Source of the DNA: Pseudarthrobacter naphthalenicus
GTDB taxonomy: Bacteria; Actinomycetota; Actinomycetes; Actinomycetales; Micrococcaceae
Direction: 5' to 3'
Assembly: GCF_029076445.1 (NCBI RefSeq)
Contig: NZ_JARESG010000012.1
Coordinates: 62,001 to 126,000 of the forward strand
Length of the DNA: 64,000 nucleotides
The position numbers and the translations under genes are program-made. Shown piece after piece: positions 25,694-34,311 of the stretch. The notes under the pieces were generated by a model that was not told the DNA's origin, did not search any database, and saw only the letters and a program-made list of their open reading frames with translations. The first letter of the stretch is position 1. Each line of letters begins with the position of its first letter.

Positions 25694-26290
25694 GTGACTC
25701 TGACAGCAAGCGTGGTTCGTGGGTGCACCGGCCCGGAGGACATTGCCCGGAACCTCTCCCTTGTCCGTGAGGAGATCGTGGACACGGCGGCCAAGCTCGA
25801 CAAACAGCAGATTGCCGGCGTGGCCCGGCACCTCGTCCGTCCCGGCAAGGTGTTTGTGGCAGGAGCAGGCCGCAGCGGCCTGGTCCTGCGCATGGCCGCC
25901 ATGCGGCTCATGCACCTGGGCCTGACAGTTCACGTCGCCGGGGACACCACCACCCCCGCCATTGCATCCGGCGACCTGCTGCTGGTGGCCTCGGGATCGG
26001 GAACCACCTCCGGTGTGGTCACGTCAGCAGAAACGGCGGCTGGAGCGGGAGCGCGCATTGCCGCGTTCACCACCAATGCCGCTTCACCGCTGGCGGAGCT
26101 GGCCGATGCGCTGGTGATCATTCCCGCCGCACAGAAGACCGATCATGGCTCCGGGGTTTCCCGCCAGTATTCCGGGTCGCTCTTCGAACAGGTCCTTTTC
26201 CTGGCCACCGAAGCCGTCTTCCAGTCCCTGTGGGACAACGCGGATGTGCCCGCCGATGAGCTCTGGCTCCGGCACGCCAACCTCGAATAA
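25694..26290 (+). CDS. hxlB: 6-phospho-3-hexuloisomerase
   Basis: The 198-residue SIS-domain protein converts D-arabino-3-hexulose 6-phosphate to fructose 6-phosphate in the ribulose monophosphate route of formaldehyde fixation. The sugar-phosphate binding blocks are VFVAGAGRSGLVLRMAAMRL and LLLVASGSGTTSGVVTSAET. The C-terminal QYSGSLFEQVLFLATEAVF is typical of HxlB. Translation starts at GTG after GGGAAAG. Here hxlB precedes hxlA, 56 bases apart, and the pair is probably an operon. Confidence 0.92.
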   Translation: MTLTASVVRGCTGPEDIARNLSLVREEIVDTAAKLDKQQIAGVARHLVRPGKVFVAGAGRSGLVLRMAAMRLMHLGLTVHVAGDTTTPAIASGDLLLVASGSGTTSGVVTSAETAAGAGARIAAFTTNAASPLAELADALVIIPAAQKTDHGSGVSRQYSGSLFEQVLFLATEAVFQSLWDNADVPADELWLRHANLE

Positions 26291-26346
26291 TTCCTGCACT
26301 CAACCTCGACACCAACGGCAGTTCCCAACAGAAAGACAACATCCTC

Positions 26347-26970
26347 ATGAAGCTCCAAGTTGCCATCGACCTCCTGACCACCGAAGCGGCGCTCGAAGTC
26401 GCCGGCCAGGTTGCCGAATACGTTGACATCATCGAACTCGGTACCCCGCTGATCAAAGCCGAAGGCCTCTCCGCCGTCACCGCCATCAAGAACGCCCACC
26501 CGGACAAACTGGTCTTCGCCGACCTCAAGACCATGGACGCCGGCGAACTGGAGGCGGACATTGCGTTCAAAGCCGGGGCTGACCTGGTCACCGTGCTCGG
26601 TGCAGCCGATGACTCCACCATCGCCGGCGCTGTCAAGGCTGCCAAGGCCCATAGCAAAGGCATCGTTGTCGACCTCATCGGCGTGGCTGACAAGGTCACC
26701 CGCGCCAAGGAAGTACGCGCCCTGGGCGCGAAGTTCGTGGAGATGCACGCCGGCCTGGACGAGCAGGCGCAGCCGGGCTTCGACCTGAACGCCCTGCTCC
26801 TGGCCGGCACGGAAGCCCGGGTCCCGTTCTCCGTGGCAGGCGGCGTGAAGCTTGCCACCATCGCAGACGTCCAGAAGGCCGGCGCCGATGTTGCCGTTGC
26901 CGGCAGCGCAATTTACGGGGCAGCTGACCCCGCCCTGGCGGCCAAGCAGCTCCGCGCGGCCATCAACTAA
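26347..26970 (+). CDS. hxlA: 3-hexulose-6-phosphate synthase
   Basis: The 207-residue OMP-decarboxylase-superfamily enzyme condenses formaldehyde with ribulose 5-phosphate. Family blocks are VDIIELGTPLIKAEGLSAV, the metal- and catalysis-related FADLKTMDAGE, ADLVTVLGAADDSTI and the phosphate-binding SVAGGVKL with AVAGSAIYGA. The length is standard. With hxlB it gives a full two-enzyme formaldehyde fixation module, useful both for detoxification and for assimilation of methyl groups. Confidence 0.95.
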   Translation: MKLQVAIDLLTTEAALEVAGQVAEYVDIIELGTPLIKAEGLSAVTAIKNAHPDKLVFADLKTMDAGELEADIAFKAGADLVTVLGAADDSTIAGAVKAAKAHSKGIVVDLIGVADKVTRAKEVRALGAKFVEMHAGLDEQAQPGFDLNALLLAGTEARVPFSVAGGVKLATIADVQKAGADVAVAGSAIYGAADPALAAKQLRAAIN

Positions 26971-27122
26971 GCCGCCATTAACTGACTGGGCATCCCCGCG
27001 GTTGATGATCTCCTTAGCGGGATCGCACAAGCAAAGATGTGGAACCCCGTCACGTCAGTTAGATTGGCATTTGGTGCCGATTCACCGGGTCCGAACGGAT
27101 CCAGGAAAGGAACACAAGAATA

Positions 27123-28226
27123 ATGGTGCATAAAGTACAGGCCGTCATTGTCAGGGAGAAGAACGCCCCGGTTTCGCTGGAGACCATTCTGGTCCCGGAT
27201 CCCGGGCCGGGGGAGGCCCTGGTGGACATTCTCACCTGCGGCGTCTGCCACACCGACCTGCACTACAAGCAGGGTGCCATCGGCGATGACTTCCCTTACC
27301 TGCTGGGCCATGAGGCCACCGGCGTGGTCAGCGCGGTGGGTCCCGATGTCACGCAGGTGGCCCCGGGCGACCGGGTGATCCTGAACTGGCGCGCCGTCTG
27401 CGGGGAATGCCGCGCCTGCGCCAAGGGCCAGCCGCAGTACTGCTTCAACACGCACAACGCGACGCAGAAAATGACCCTCGAGGACGGAACCGAACTCTCT
27501 CCCGCGCTGGGCATTGGCGCGTTCGCGGAGAAGACTCTTGTTGCCGCCGGGCAGTGCACAAAAATTGACGACGACGTCGATCCCGCCGCCGTCGGGCTGC
27601 TCGGCTGCGGCGTGATGGCAGGCATTGGTGCAGCCATCAACACGGGCGAGGTCAAGCGCGGCGAATCCGTGGCTGTCATCGGCTGCGGCGGCGTGGGCAT
27701 CGCCGCGATCGCCGGGGCAAAGCTCGCGGGCGCCACCACCATCATCGCGGTGGACATCGACGCCAAGAAGGTGGAGATGGCCAAATCCCTTGGCGCCACC
27801 CACGGCGTGGATTCCAGCCAGGAAGACCCCATCGAGGCAATTCGGGCCCTCACAGGCGGCAACGGCGCGGACGTGGTGATTGACGCCGTCGGACGCCCCG
27901 AAACCTACAAGCAGGCGTTCTACGCCCGCGACCTCGCCGGCCGCGTGGTCCTGGTGGGTGTCCCGGCGCCGGACATGAAGCTTGAGCTGCCGCTGCTGGA
28001 TGTCTTTGGCCGGGGAGGATCGCTGAAGTCCTCCTGGTACGGCGACTGCCTGCCCTCCCGGGACTTCCCCATGCTCGTGGCGCATTACAAGCAGGGCAAC
28101 CTGGACCTGGACGCGTTCGTGTCCGAGCGGATTTCCATCGACCAGGTCGAGGAAGCGTTCGGCAAGATGCACGAGGGCAAGGTGCTGCGCTCGGTAGTTG
28201 AACTCCCCGCCGCGGTGACTTCCTGA
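27123..28226 (+). CDS. mscR: S-(hydroxymethyl)mycothiol dehydrogenase
   Basis: This 367-residue zinc alcohol dehydrogenase oxidises the formaldehyde-mycothiol adduct with NAD. Visible are the catalytic zinc site ([11 protein letters not shown] and GHEATGVV), the structural zinc Cys cluster ([15 protein letters not shown]), and the Rossmann fold [20 protein letters not shown] followed by IAVDID for NAD. The NTHNATQKM segment and overall length match the mycothiol-dependent rather than the glutathione-dependent enzyme. Its stop overlaps the start of the MBL gene by one base. Confidence 0.92.
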   Translation: MVHKVQAVIVREKNAPVSLETILVPDPGPGEALVDILTCGVCHTDLHYKQGAIGDDFPYLLGHEATGVVSAVGPDVTQVAPGDRVILNWRAVCGECRACAKGQPQYCFNTHNATQKMTLEDGTELSPALGIGAFAEKTLVAAGQCTKIDDDVDPAAVGLLGCGVMAGIGAAINTGEVKRGESVAVIGCGGVGIAAIAGAKLAGATTIIAVDIDAKKVEMAKSLGATHGVDSSQEDPIEAIRALTGGNGADVVIDAVGRPETYKQAFYARDLAGRVVLVGVPAPDMKLELPLLDVFGRGGSLKSSWYGDCLPSRDFPMLVAHYKQGNLDLDAFVSERISIDQVEEAFGKMHEGKVLRSVVELPAAVTS

Positions 28227-28846
28227 TGGGCGTCACCATTGAAAACCTGGTCACCTCGGGCACGTTTTCGCTCGACGGCGGAACGTGGGATGTGGACAAC
28301 AACGTCTGGATTGTGGGCAACGACGATGAGTGCGTGATCATCGATTCCCCGCACGATGCGGCTGCGATCATCAACCAGGTCCGCGGCCGTAAGGTCCTGG
28401 CCATCCTGCTGACCCACGCGCACAACGACCACATCGGCGCGGCACGTGAGGTTGCCGCCGCCGTCGGCGCCCCGATCATCCTGAACCCGGAGGACCTGGT
28501 CCTCTGGAAGCAGGTTTACCCGGATGCGGACCCGGACCGGTACCACGGCGACGGCGATATTTTCGAGGTGGGCGGCACGGCGCTGCTGGCCATCCACACC
28601 CCGGGACATTCCCCCGGCTCCACCTGTTTCTACCTTGAGACAGAGGGAACGGTGTTCACCGGCGATACTCTCTTCAACGGTGGACCCGGGGCAACGGGAC
28701 GGTCCTACAGCGACTATCCCACCATCCTGGCGTCCATCCGGGAGCGGCTCCTCGTCCTGCCGACGGAGACAGTGGTCCGCACCGGCCACGGCGACAACAC
28801 CACCATTGGTGCTGAACGGGAAACGCTGGCTAAGGTTTCCGAGTAA
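28226..28846 (+). CDS. MBL-fold hydrolase coupled to mycothiol-dependent formaldehyde oxidation
   Basis: The 206-residue metallo-beta-lactamase-fold protein has the zinc motif THAHNDHIGAA (about 66-76), HTPGHSPGSTCFYLE, GDTLFNGGPGATGRSYSD and the C-terminal RTGHGDNTTIG. Genes of this type follow mscR in many actinobacteria, and the product probably hydrolyses the S-formylmycothiol made by the dehydrogenase to formate and mycothiol. That role is inferred from position. The ATG shares its first base with the mscR stop (TGATG). Confidence 0.88.
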   Translation: MGVTIENLVTSGTFSLDGGTWDVDNNVWIVGNDDECVIIDSPHDAAAIINQVRGRKVLAILLTHAHNDHIGAAREVAAAVGAPIILNPEDLVLWKQVYPDADPDRYHGDGDIFEVGGTALLAIHTPGHSPGSTCFYLETEGTVFTGDTLFNGGPGATGRSYSDYPTILASIRERLLVLPTETVVRTGHGDNTTIGAERETLAKVSE

Positions 28847-28871
28847 AGCAGGGTCGCGAAACAGCAGTAGC

Positions 28872-28912
28872 CCCGTTGAGGCGCGCCAGGACAGCTGGCG
28901 CGCCTCAACGGG
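28872..28912 (+). terminator. Terminator between the mscR-MBL pair and the formate dehydrogenase gene
   Basis: A perfect 17-bp stem (CCCGTTGAGGCGCGCCA and its complement) with a 7-base loop is followed by CGTTTTGG. It lies 25 bases after the MBL stop and 44 bases before the formate dehydrogenase start, so the oxidoreductase gene probably has a separate or read-through promoter. Confidence 0.8.
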
Positions 28913-28956
28913 CGTTTTGGACAAGAACGGCGTGAGCCGCAAAGGAAGTTGGAACA

Positions 28957-31335
28957 ATGAAGTTCGGTAAGCAGCCCGCACCGGTCGCGGACATCAACGA
29001 GGACAACCTCGAAGTCCACAAGCCCAAAACGGAAGCGGCCGGAGTCAAGGCCGTGATGGTGGCCTTGGAACGCGCCGTGGCCCAGGCCGGCGTGACACGG
29101 ACCGCGCAGTCCCTGCTGCGGCTGAACCAGCAGGGCGGATTCGACTGCCCCGGCTGCGCCTGGCCCGAATCGGCCACCAAGCGCAAGGCGGCAGAGTTCT
29201 GCGAGAACGGGGCCAAGGCGGTGGCCGAGGAGAACACCCTGCGCACGGTGGGGGCTGAGTTCTGGGCCACGCATTCCATCGCCGAACTCTCAACCAAGAC
29301 CGAATACTGGCTGGGCAACCAGGGACGGATCAGCGAACCGGTGGTGATCCGGGAGGGGGAGTCACACTATTCGCCGATCTCCTGGGCCGAGGCCTTCGAC
29401 CTGATCGGCGAACACATCCGGGCTTCCACCCCGGACCGCTGCGTTTTTTACACCTCCGGGCGGACCGCGAACGAGACCGCGTTTATGTACCAGCTCTTCG
29501 CCCGCGCCCTGGGCACCAACAACCTGCCGGACTGCTCCAACATGTGCCACGAGTCCTCCGGTTCGGCTCTGAACCCGACAATCGGCATCGGCAAGGGCAC
29601 CGTGTCCCTGGAGGACATCCACGATTCCGAACTCATCTTCGTGGTGGGGCAGAACCCGGGCACCAACCACCCACGCATGCTGTCCGCGCTGAAGGAATGC
29701 AAGGACAAGGGCGGCAAGGTGGTGGCCGTTAACCCCCTCCCGGAAGCCGGCCTGTTCAACTTCAAGGACCCCCAGACCGTCTCCGGCGTGGTGGGCGGCG
29801 GCACGCCGCTGGCCGATGAATACCTGCAGATCAAGGTGGGTGGTGACCTCGCACTCTTCCAGGCACTGGGCCACCTGCTCCTGGCGGAGGAGGAACGCAA
29901 CCCGGGCACCGTCGTGGACCGTTCCTTCATTGACGCACAAACCGATGGGTTCGACGCCTACACCGAAGCCCGCAAAGAACTGGACTGGGATGAGACGGAG
30001 AAGGCCACCGGGCTGTCCCGCGGACAGATCGAAACCGTGGCCGGAATGCTCATCAAGTCCAAGGCCACCATCTTCTGCTGGGCCCTGGGCGTGACCCAAC
30101 AGCCGCACTCGGTGGACACCATCAAGGAAATGGTCAACGTCCTGCTCCTGCAGGGCAACTTCGGCAAGCCCGGCGCCGGTGCCTGCCCCGTCCGCGGACA
30201 CTCCAACGTCCAAGGTGACCGGACCATGGGTATCTGGGAAAAGCCCAAGGAATGGCTCCTCGACGCACTGGACGCCGAGTTCGGAATCCAGTCGCCGCGG
30301 CATCACGGCCACGACGCTGTCGAGTCCATGGAGGCTTTTGAGCGCGACGAGGTGGACGTTTTTGTGTCCATGGGCGGCAACTTCTCGCTGGCCTGCTCGG
30401 ATACCGAAACCCTGGAAGCGGGCATGCAGCGGATTGGCCTGACTGTGCACATCTCCACCAAACCCAACCGGTCCCACATCGTGCATGGCCGCACCTCGCT
30501 GATCCTGCCCACCCTGGGCCGGACGGACAAGGACGATAAGCACCCCAAGGGCGCCCAGTTCCTGTCCGTGGAGGACTCCATGTCCGTGGTCCACTCCACC
30601 CAGGGCAGGCTCCAGCCGGTCTCGGACCACCTGCTTGCCGAGCCCGTCATTGTGGCGCGGATGGCCGAGGCGACCTTCGGGCCGGACCACCCGGTGGACT
30701 GGAAAGCCATGGCCGAGGACTACGACGTGGTCCGTGACCACATTTCCCGGGTCCTGCCCGGGTTCGAAGACTTCAACACCAGGGTCCGCACCAAGAACGG
30801 GTTTGTGCTGCCCAACCCGCCGCGCGATACCCGCTCCTTCAAGACGGACATCGGCCGCGGCCGCTTCACCGTGAGTCCGCTGGAATACCTGACCCCGCCG
30901 GACGGCCACCTGGTGCTCCAGACCATCCGCAGCCACGACCAGTACAACACCACCTTCTACGGCCTGGACGACCGGTACCGCGGCATCTCGGGCGGCCGCC
31001 GGGTGATCCTGGTGCACCCCGAAGACCTCGCCGAACTCGGCTTCAAGGACCGGGACCTCGTGGACGTGGTCAGCACCTTCCGTGGTCACGACCGGCAGGC
31101 GGACAAGTTCCGCCTGGTGGCCTACCCGACGGCGAAGGGCTGCGCCGCCGCGTACTTCCCCGAAGCCAACGCCCTGGTCCACAAAGAGAACGTGGCCCGG
31201 GAATCGAACACTCCGGGTTTCAAGGCGATGTTTGTCCGGTTCGTGCCGCACCTGGCGGAGCCGGACGGAACAGAGTCGGAGGCAGCGGGGGCGGAAGCAG
31301 CCCAGGATTCTGCTGCGCTGGCCGCTGCCGGCTGA
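28957..31335 (+). CDS. FdhF/YdeP-type molybdopterin oxidoreductase, probable formate dehydrogenase
   Basis: The 792-residue enzyme belongs to the bis-MGD molybdopterin oxidoreductases of the FdhF/YdeP family. The N-terminal GGFDCPGCAWPES has a Cys pair. VFYTSGRTANETAFMYQLFARAL, NLPDCSNMCHESSGSAL (the Cys in the metal-ligand region) and VVGQNPGTNHPRMLSAL are pterin-binding blocks. The C-terminal domain has YNTTFYGLDDRYRGISGGRR. No ferredoxin-like FeS-rich subunit is adjacent. It may oxidise formate from the mycothiol pathway to CO2. The electron acceptor is unknown. Confidence 0.85.
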   Translation: MKFGKQPAPVADINEDNLEVHKPKTEAAGVKAVMVALERAVAQAGVTRTAQSLLRLNQQGGFDCPGCAWPESATKRKAAEFCENGAKAVAEENTLRTVGAEFWATHSIAELSTKTEYWLGNQGRISEPVVIREGESHYSPISWAEAFDLIGEHIRASTPDRCVFYTSGRTANETAFMYQLFARALGTNNLPDCSNMCHESSGSALNPTIGIGKGTVSLEDIHDSELIFVVGQNPGTNHPRMLSALKECKDKGGKVVAVNPLPEAGLFNFKDPQTVSGVVGGGTPLADEYLQIKVGGDLALFQALGHLLLAEEERNPGTVVDRSFIDAQTDGFDAYTEARKELDWDETEKATGLSRGQIETVAGMLIKSKATIFCWALGVTQQPHSVDTIKEMVNVLLLQGNFGKPGAGACPVRGHSNVQGDRTMGIWEKPKEWLLDALDAEFGIQSPRHHGHDAVESMEAFERDEVDVFVSMGGNFSLACSDTETLEAGMQRIGLTVHISTKPNRSHIVHGRTSLILPTLGRTDKDDKHPKGAQFLSVEDSMSVVHSTQGRLQPVSDHLLAEPVIVARMAEATFGPDHPVDWKAMAEDYDVVRDHISRVLPGFEDFNTRVRTKNGFVLPNPPRDTRSFKTDIGRGRFTVSPLEYLTPPDGHLVLQTIRSHDQYNTTFYGLDDRYRGISGGRRVILVHPEDLAELGFKDRDLVDVVSTFRGHDRQADKFRLVAYPTAKGCAAAYFPEANALVHKENVARESNTPGFKAMFVRFVPHLAEPDGTESEAAGAEAAQDSAALAAAG

Positions 31336-31343
31336 TCCAATAA

Positions 31344-31390
31344 CGCAACGGCCCAGTCTCCCAGTGAATCAGGGAGGCGGGGCCGTTGCG
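31344..31390. terminator. Bidirectional terminator between formate dehydrogenase and the LuxR gene
   Basis: CGCAACGGCCC pairs with GGGCCGTTGCG (11 bp), with an inner CTCCC/GGGAG stem in the loop. It lies between two convergent genes. Confidence 0.7.
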
Positions 31391-31417
31391 CGTTGGCCGG
31401 TCAGCGGGCTTGCCTCG

Positions 31418-32686
31418 TCACCGGAGTCCGTGGCTGTGTGCCAGCGCGATCGCCTCGGTGCGGGAGCCGACGTCGAGCTTCCTGAACAGGTTCCGCACAT
31501 GGAACTTAACCGTGTTCTCGCTGATGCCCAGGGTGGAGGCGATGGTCCGGTTGCGGTGCCCGGCCACAAGGTGCTCGAGTACCTCGAGCTCCCGGGCGGC
31601 AAGGTCCCAGCCGGCCACATCCCCGGCCGGGCTTGTCTTCTTCAGGTCCAACGGGAGGGTGACAAAAACGTCCGCACCCCAGCCCGGCATCACGTCGATC
31701 CGCAGGGTTCCGGTGAGGGCCTGCACGCGGCGGTCCAGGCGGGCGATGCTCGGGGAGTCGGCCTTAAGTGCACCCCGGCCGTCGTCGCGGACGTTGATCA
31801 GCAGGTTGTCGCCGTCGCAGTCCCACTGCGTCCGCACCCTGCTGACATCCGGCTGCTCCGTCATGGCCAGCACCAGCCCGCGGACGATGGCCCGTGCCGC
31901 GTGCGCAACTTCGCCAGGCAGGGCCCTTCCGTTCAGCGGCGGTTCAATAAATTCGATCTCGATGCCGCTGTAGCGTGTGAGCGGCCGCAGGTCCTCCCGC
32001 AGGCGTTCGAAGGCCTTGGCGACCGGCTCCTGCACCAGGTCCGTGGTGCGGTCGCTGTGGGTCCGGAGCCCGATCAAAGCTTTGGCGGTGAGGTCGGTGA
32101 CGGTGATGCGGGCTGCCGCATCGTCCAGCGAGGATGACCGCAGGGCCGCCAGCAGGGTCTCCAGGGTGGTGGAGTGCAGATCTGTCAGTTCCGCCGTCAC
32201 GCGGAGGCGTTCAGCGGATGCCGCACGGGATTCGAGCAGGTACGACGGCGGCGCGTCCGCCACTTTCTCCCGGATCCGCCGCGCAGTCAGGTGCCACAGA
32301 TACGTCACGAGCTTCAGGGCATCGGCGCGCTCGGCATCGGTGGCGGGATCAGTGAAGACGAGCAGGGCGTTGCTGGAGGCGTGCTTCAGGGCCAGCACCC
32401 GGCGGGGCTGTCCCGCGAGCCTGGCTTCCCCAAACCAGGGCACCTCATCCTTAAGGGTGGCCCGGACTGTATCCAGCTCGGTGATGGAGACCCGGGAAAT
32501 GATGTCCTCATCGCCCGCCTTCTTCTGCGGCCGGCCCGTGCAGTCTTCTGTGAAGATTACCAGGGCACTGCTGGCCAGGTAGGGGAGTGTGGCTTCGCGC
32601 AGACGCTCCGCTATCAGGGCGAGCGGGGCATCGGCCAAGGCTGCCACGCTCTGTAATAGCGGCCACGGCAGGTCTGGGAGAGGCAT
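31418..32686 (-). CDS. LuxR-type regulator fused to a degenerate histidine-kinase module
   Basis: The 422-residue protein ends in a LuxR helix-turn-helix (DLAARELEVLEHLVAGHRNR, 361-380; ISENTVKFHVRNLFRKLDV, 388-406). Before it, residues 20-130 look GAF-like. Residues 157-182 resemble the dimerisation helix of NarL-type kinases, but the ELHD motif reads ELTD, with Thr168 replacing the phospho-acceptor His. Residues 255-347 resemble the HATPase domain with a G1 box (RDDGRG, 300-305) but no clear N-box Asn. It is therefore probably a pseudokinase that signals directly to its own DNA-binding domain. It faces the formate dehydrogenase gene, which it may control. Confidence 0.8.
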   Translation of the reverse strand: MPLPDLPWPLLQSVAALADAPLALIAERLREATLPYLASSALVIFTEDCTGRPQKKAGDEDIISRVSITELDTVRATLKDEVPWFGEARLAGQPRRVLALKHASSNALLVFTDPATDAERADALKLVTYLWHLTARRIREKVADAPPSYLLESRAASAERLRVTAELTDLHSTTLETLLAALRSSSLDDAAARITVTDLTAKALIGLRTHSDRTTDLVQEPVAKAFERLREDLRPLTRYSGIEIEFIEPPLNGRALPGEVAHAARAIVRGLVLAMTEQPDVSRVRTQWDCDGDNLLINVRDDGRGALKADSPSIARLDRRVQALTGTLRIDVMPGWGADVFVTLPLDLKKTSPAGDVAGWDLAARELEVLEHLVAGHRNRTIASTLGISENTVKFHVRNLFRKLDVGSRTEAIALAHSHGLR

Positions 32687-32790
32687 GCTGAATTCCTTGC
32701 GGATGGGTCAGGAATGGATAACGGGATTCCTTGCCATTTTCGCATCCCGCCCGCGGGAACGGTGACCTGGCAGCTCAGATGCTGCTAAGC

Positions 32791-32824
32791 AAGTGGTCCG
32801 CCAGCTGATGCCGGCGGACCACTT
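32791..32824 (-). terminator. Terminator downstream of the MatC-like gene
   Basis: AAGTGGTCCGCC and GGCGGACCACTT form a perfect 12-bp stem with a 10-base loop, 27 bases past the stop of the minus-strand transporter gene. On the minus strand it is followed by GCTTAGC. Confidence 0.75.
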
Positions 32825-32850
32825 TGCGTTGTCGGTGACGGGCGGACCTG

Positions 32851-34299
32851 CTACATGATGCCGGTAGGCACCAGCAGGGCCCAGGCGAGGGCCGGGGCTA
32901 CCAGCACAACACCGCCGGCGTAGGCCATCAGCTGCTTGTAGACGCGCTGCCGGTCGTCGGGGCGGGCGTTGGCGACCACCAGTGCGCCGTCGGTGGAGAA
33001 CGGCGAGACGTCAACCACGGTGGCGGCGATGGCGAGGGCGGCAACGGTGCCGGATGCACTGAGGGAACTGGTGGCCAGCAGCGGGCCGGCCAGGGGAATG
33101 AATGCGGTGAGCAGTGCGGTGGAGGACGCGAAGGCCGAGCCGACGCCGATCACGTAGCAGAGGACCAGGGCGATCAGCAGGGGTGCGCCCAGCGCCAGGG
33201 CCTGCTCGGCCAGGGTGTCGATGACGCCGACGTGCTGGAGCAGGGAGACGTAGGTGATCATGCCGGCCACCAGCAGAACGGTGGACCAGGAGATTCCGCC
33301 GATGAAGGTCTGGTGTTCCTTGATGTTCACGAAGGCCAGCAGAAGGCCGGCGGCGAGGGCCACAAAGCCGATCGGCATGTGGAAGCCCAGCGTGCACACC
33401 AGCATGATGGCGATCAGGGCCAGGGTGAGGATTTGCTGGCCGTGGGGACGGCCTGTCCGGGAGGTGTCCACGTCGGCGTGCTGGCCGCCGTGGCTGTCGC
33501 GCAGCTTGCCCAGGAGGGCGAACAGCGCCACGGTGAGGGCGGAGAGGATGAGGTTCAGGGCGAAGCTGGCCACGAACAGCGAGCCCTGGTCGATGGCAAA
33601 GCCGTTCTTGACCGAGATGTCGTGGACCAGCACACCGGCGACAGAGAGCGGGGAGAAACCGCCGGCGTGGGCGCCGTTGATGATGAAGGCGCCCATCAGG
33701 ACGGGGTGGATGCGGGACTCGTAGGCGAATCCGATGGCCGCGGGGGCCAGGAGTGCGATGGCTGCCGGGGAGAAGGTGCCCAGCGAGGTCAGGGCGGCAG
33801 CGATCAGGAAGAACACCCAGGGGAGCAGCATGGTCTTACCCCTCACCAGCCGCACGCACGTCTGGACGATGATGTTGATGGTGCCGTTCCGCTGGGCCAT
33901 GCTGAAGAAGTAGGTGACGCCGATGATGGTCAGGACGATGCTGGCGGGGAACTCGTCGAGGATCTGCTTGTCGCTCATGCCCAGCATGAAGTATCCGACG
34001 CCGAAGGAGGCCACCAGGCCCATGACCCCGATGTTCAGGGGCCATTTGGTGGCGACGACAAACATCACCACCAGGATGACCAGGGGAATGATCTGCGTTG
34101 CGGTCATGCTCGGCTCCGATTCCGGGGTGGCTGCCGGGTTGAAGACGGCACCCCCGAACACGAGGGCAATCAGACCCAGGATCGCGGCCGCGGCTACCGC
34201 TACCAGCAGGATACGGCGGCGGCGGTTGGGACGCGTGGCAGGGGTTTCGCGGATGTCGCTCTTTGCTTCGGAAGCAGGCTCGTAAATGGTTTTAGTCAT
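32851..34299 (-). CDS. MatC-like dicarboxylate transporter
   Basis: The 482-residue membrane protein has a cytoplasmic N-terminal tail of about 28 residues, then 11-12 predicted membrane segments. The first half (PLNIGVMGLVASFGVGYFMLGMS, ILDEFPASIVLTIIGVTYFFSMA, NGAHAGGFSPLSVAGVLVHD) matches the MatC N-terminal domain of malonate/dicarboxylate carriers. The C-terminal half repeats the ion-transporter pattern (VDVSPFSTDGALVVANA). It would import a small di- or tricarboxylate with sodium or protons. It follows the PrpF-family gene by 12 bases in one operon. Confidence 0.83.
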   Translation of the reverse strand: MTKTIYEPASEAKSDIRETPATRPNRRRRILLVAVAAAAILGLIALVFGGAVFNPAATPESEPSMTATQIIPLVILVVMFVVATKWPLNIGVMGLVASFGVGYFMLGMSDKQILDEFPASIVLTIIGVTYFFSMAQRNGTINIIVQTCVRLVRGKTMLLPWVFFLIAAALTSLGTFSPAAIALLAPAAIGFAYESRIHPVLMGAFIINGAHAGGFSPLSVAGVLVHDISVKNGFAIDQGSLFVASFALNLILSALTVALFALLGKLRDSHGGQHADVDTSRTGRPHGQQILTLALIAIMLVCTLGFHMPIGFVALAAGLLLAFVNIKEHQTFIGGISWSTVLLVAGMITYVSLLQHVGVIDTLAEQALALGAPLLIALVLCYVIGVGSAFASSTALLTAFIPLAGPLLATSSLSASGTVAALAIAATVVDVSPFSTDGALVVANARPDDRQRVYKQLMAYAGGVVLVAPALAWALLVPTGIM

Positions 34300-34311
34300 G
34301 ATCTTGACTCC

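Noticed and set aside
29362..31251. 629-residue frame antisense to the formate dehydrogenase gene
   Set aside because: Same pattern of a shadow frame; the plus-strand gene has clear molybdopterin motifs.
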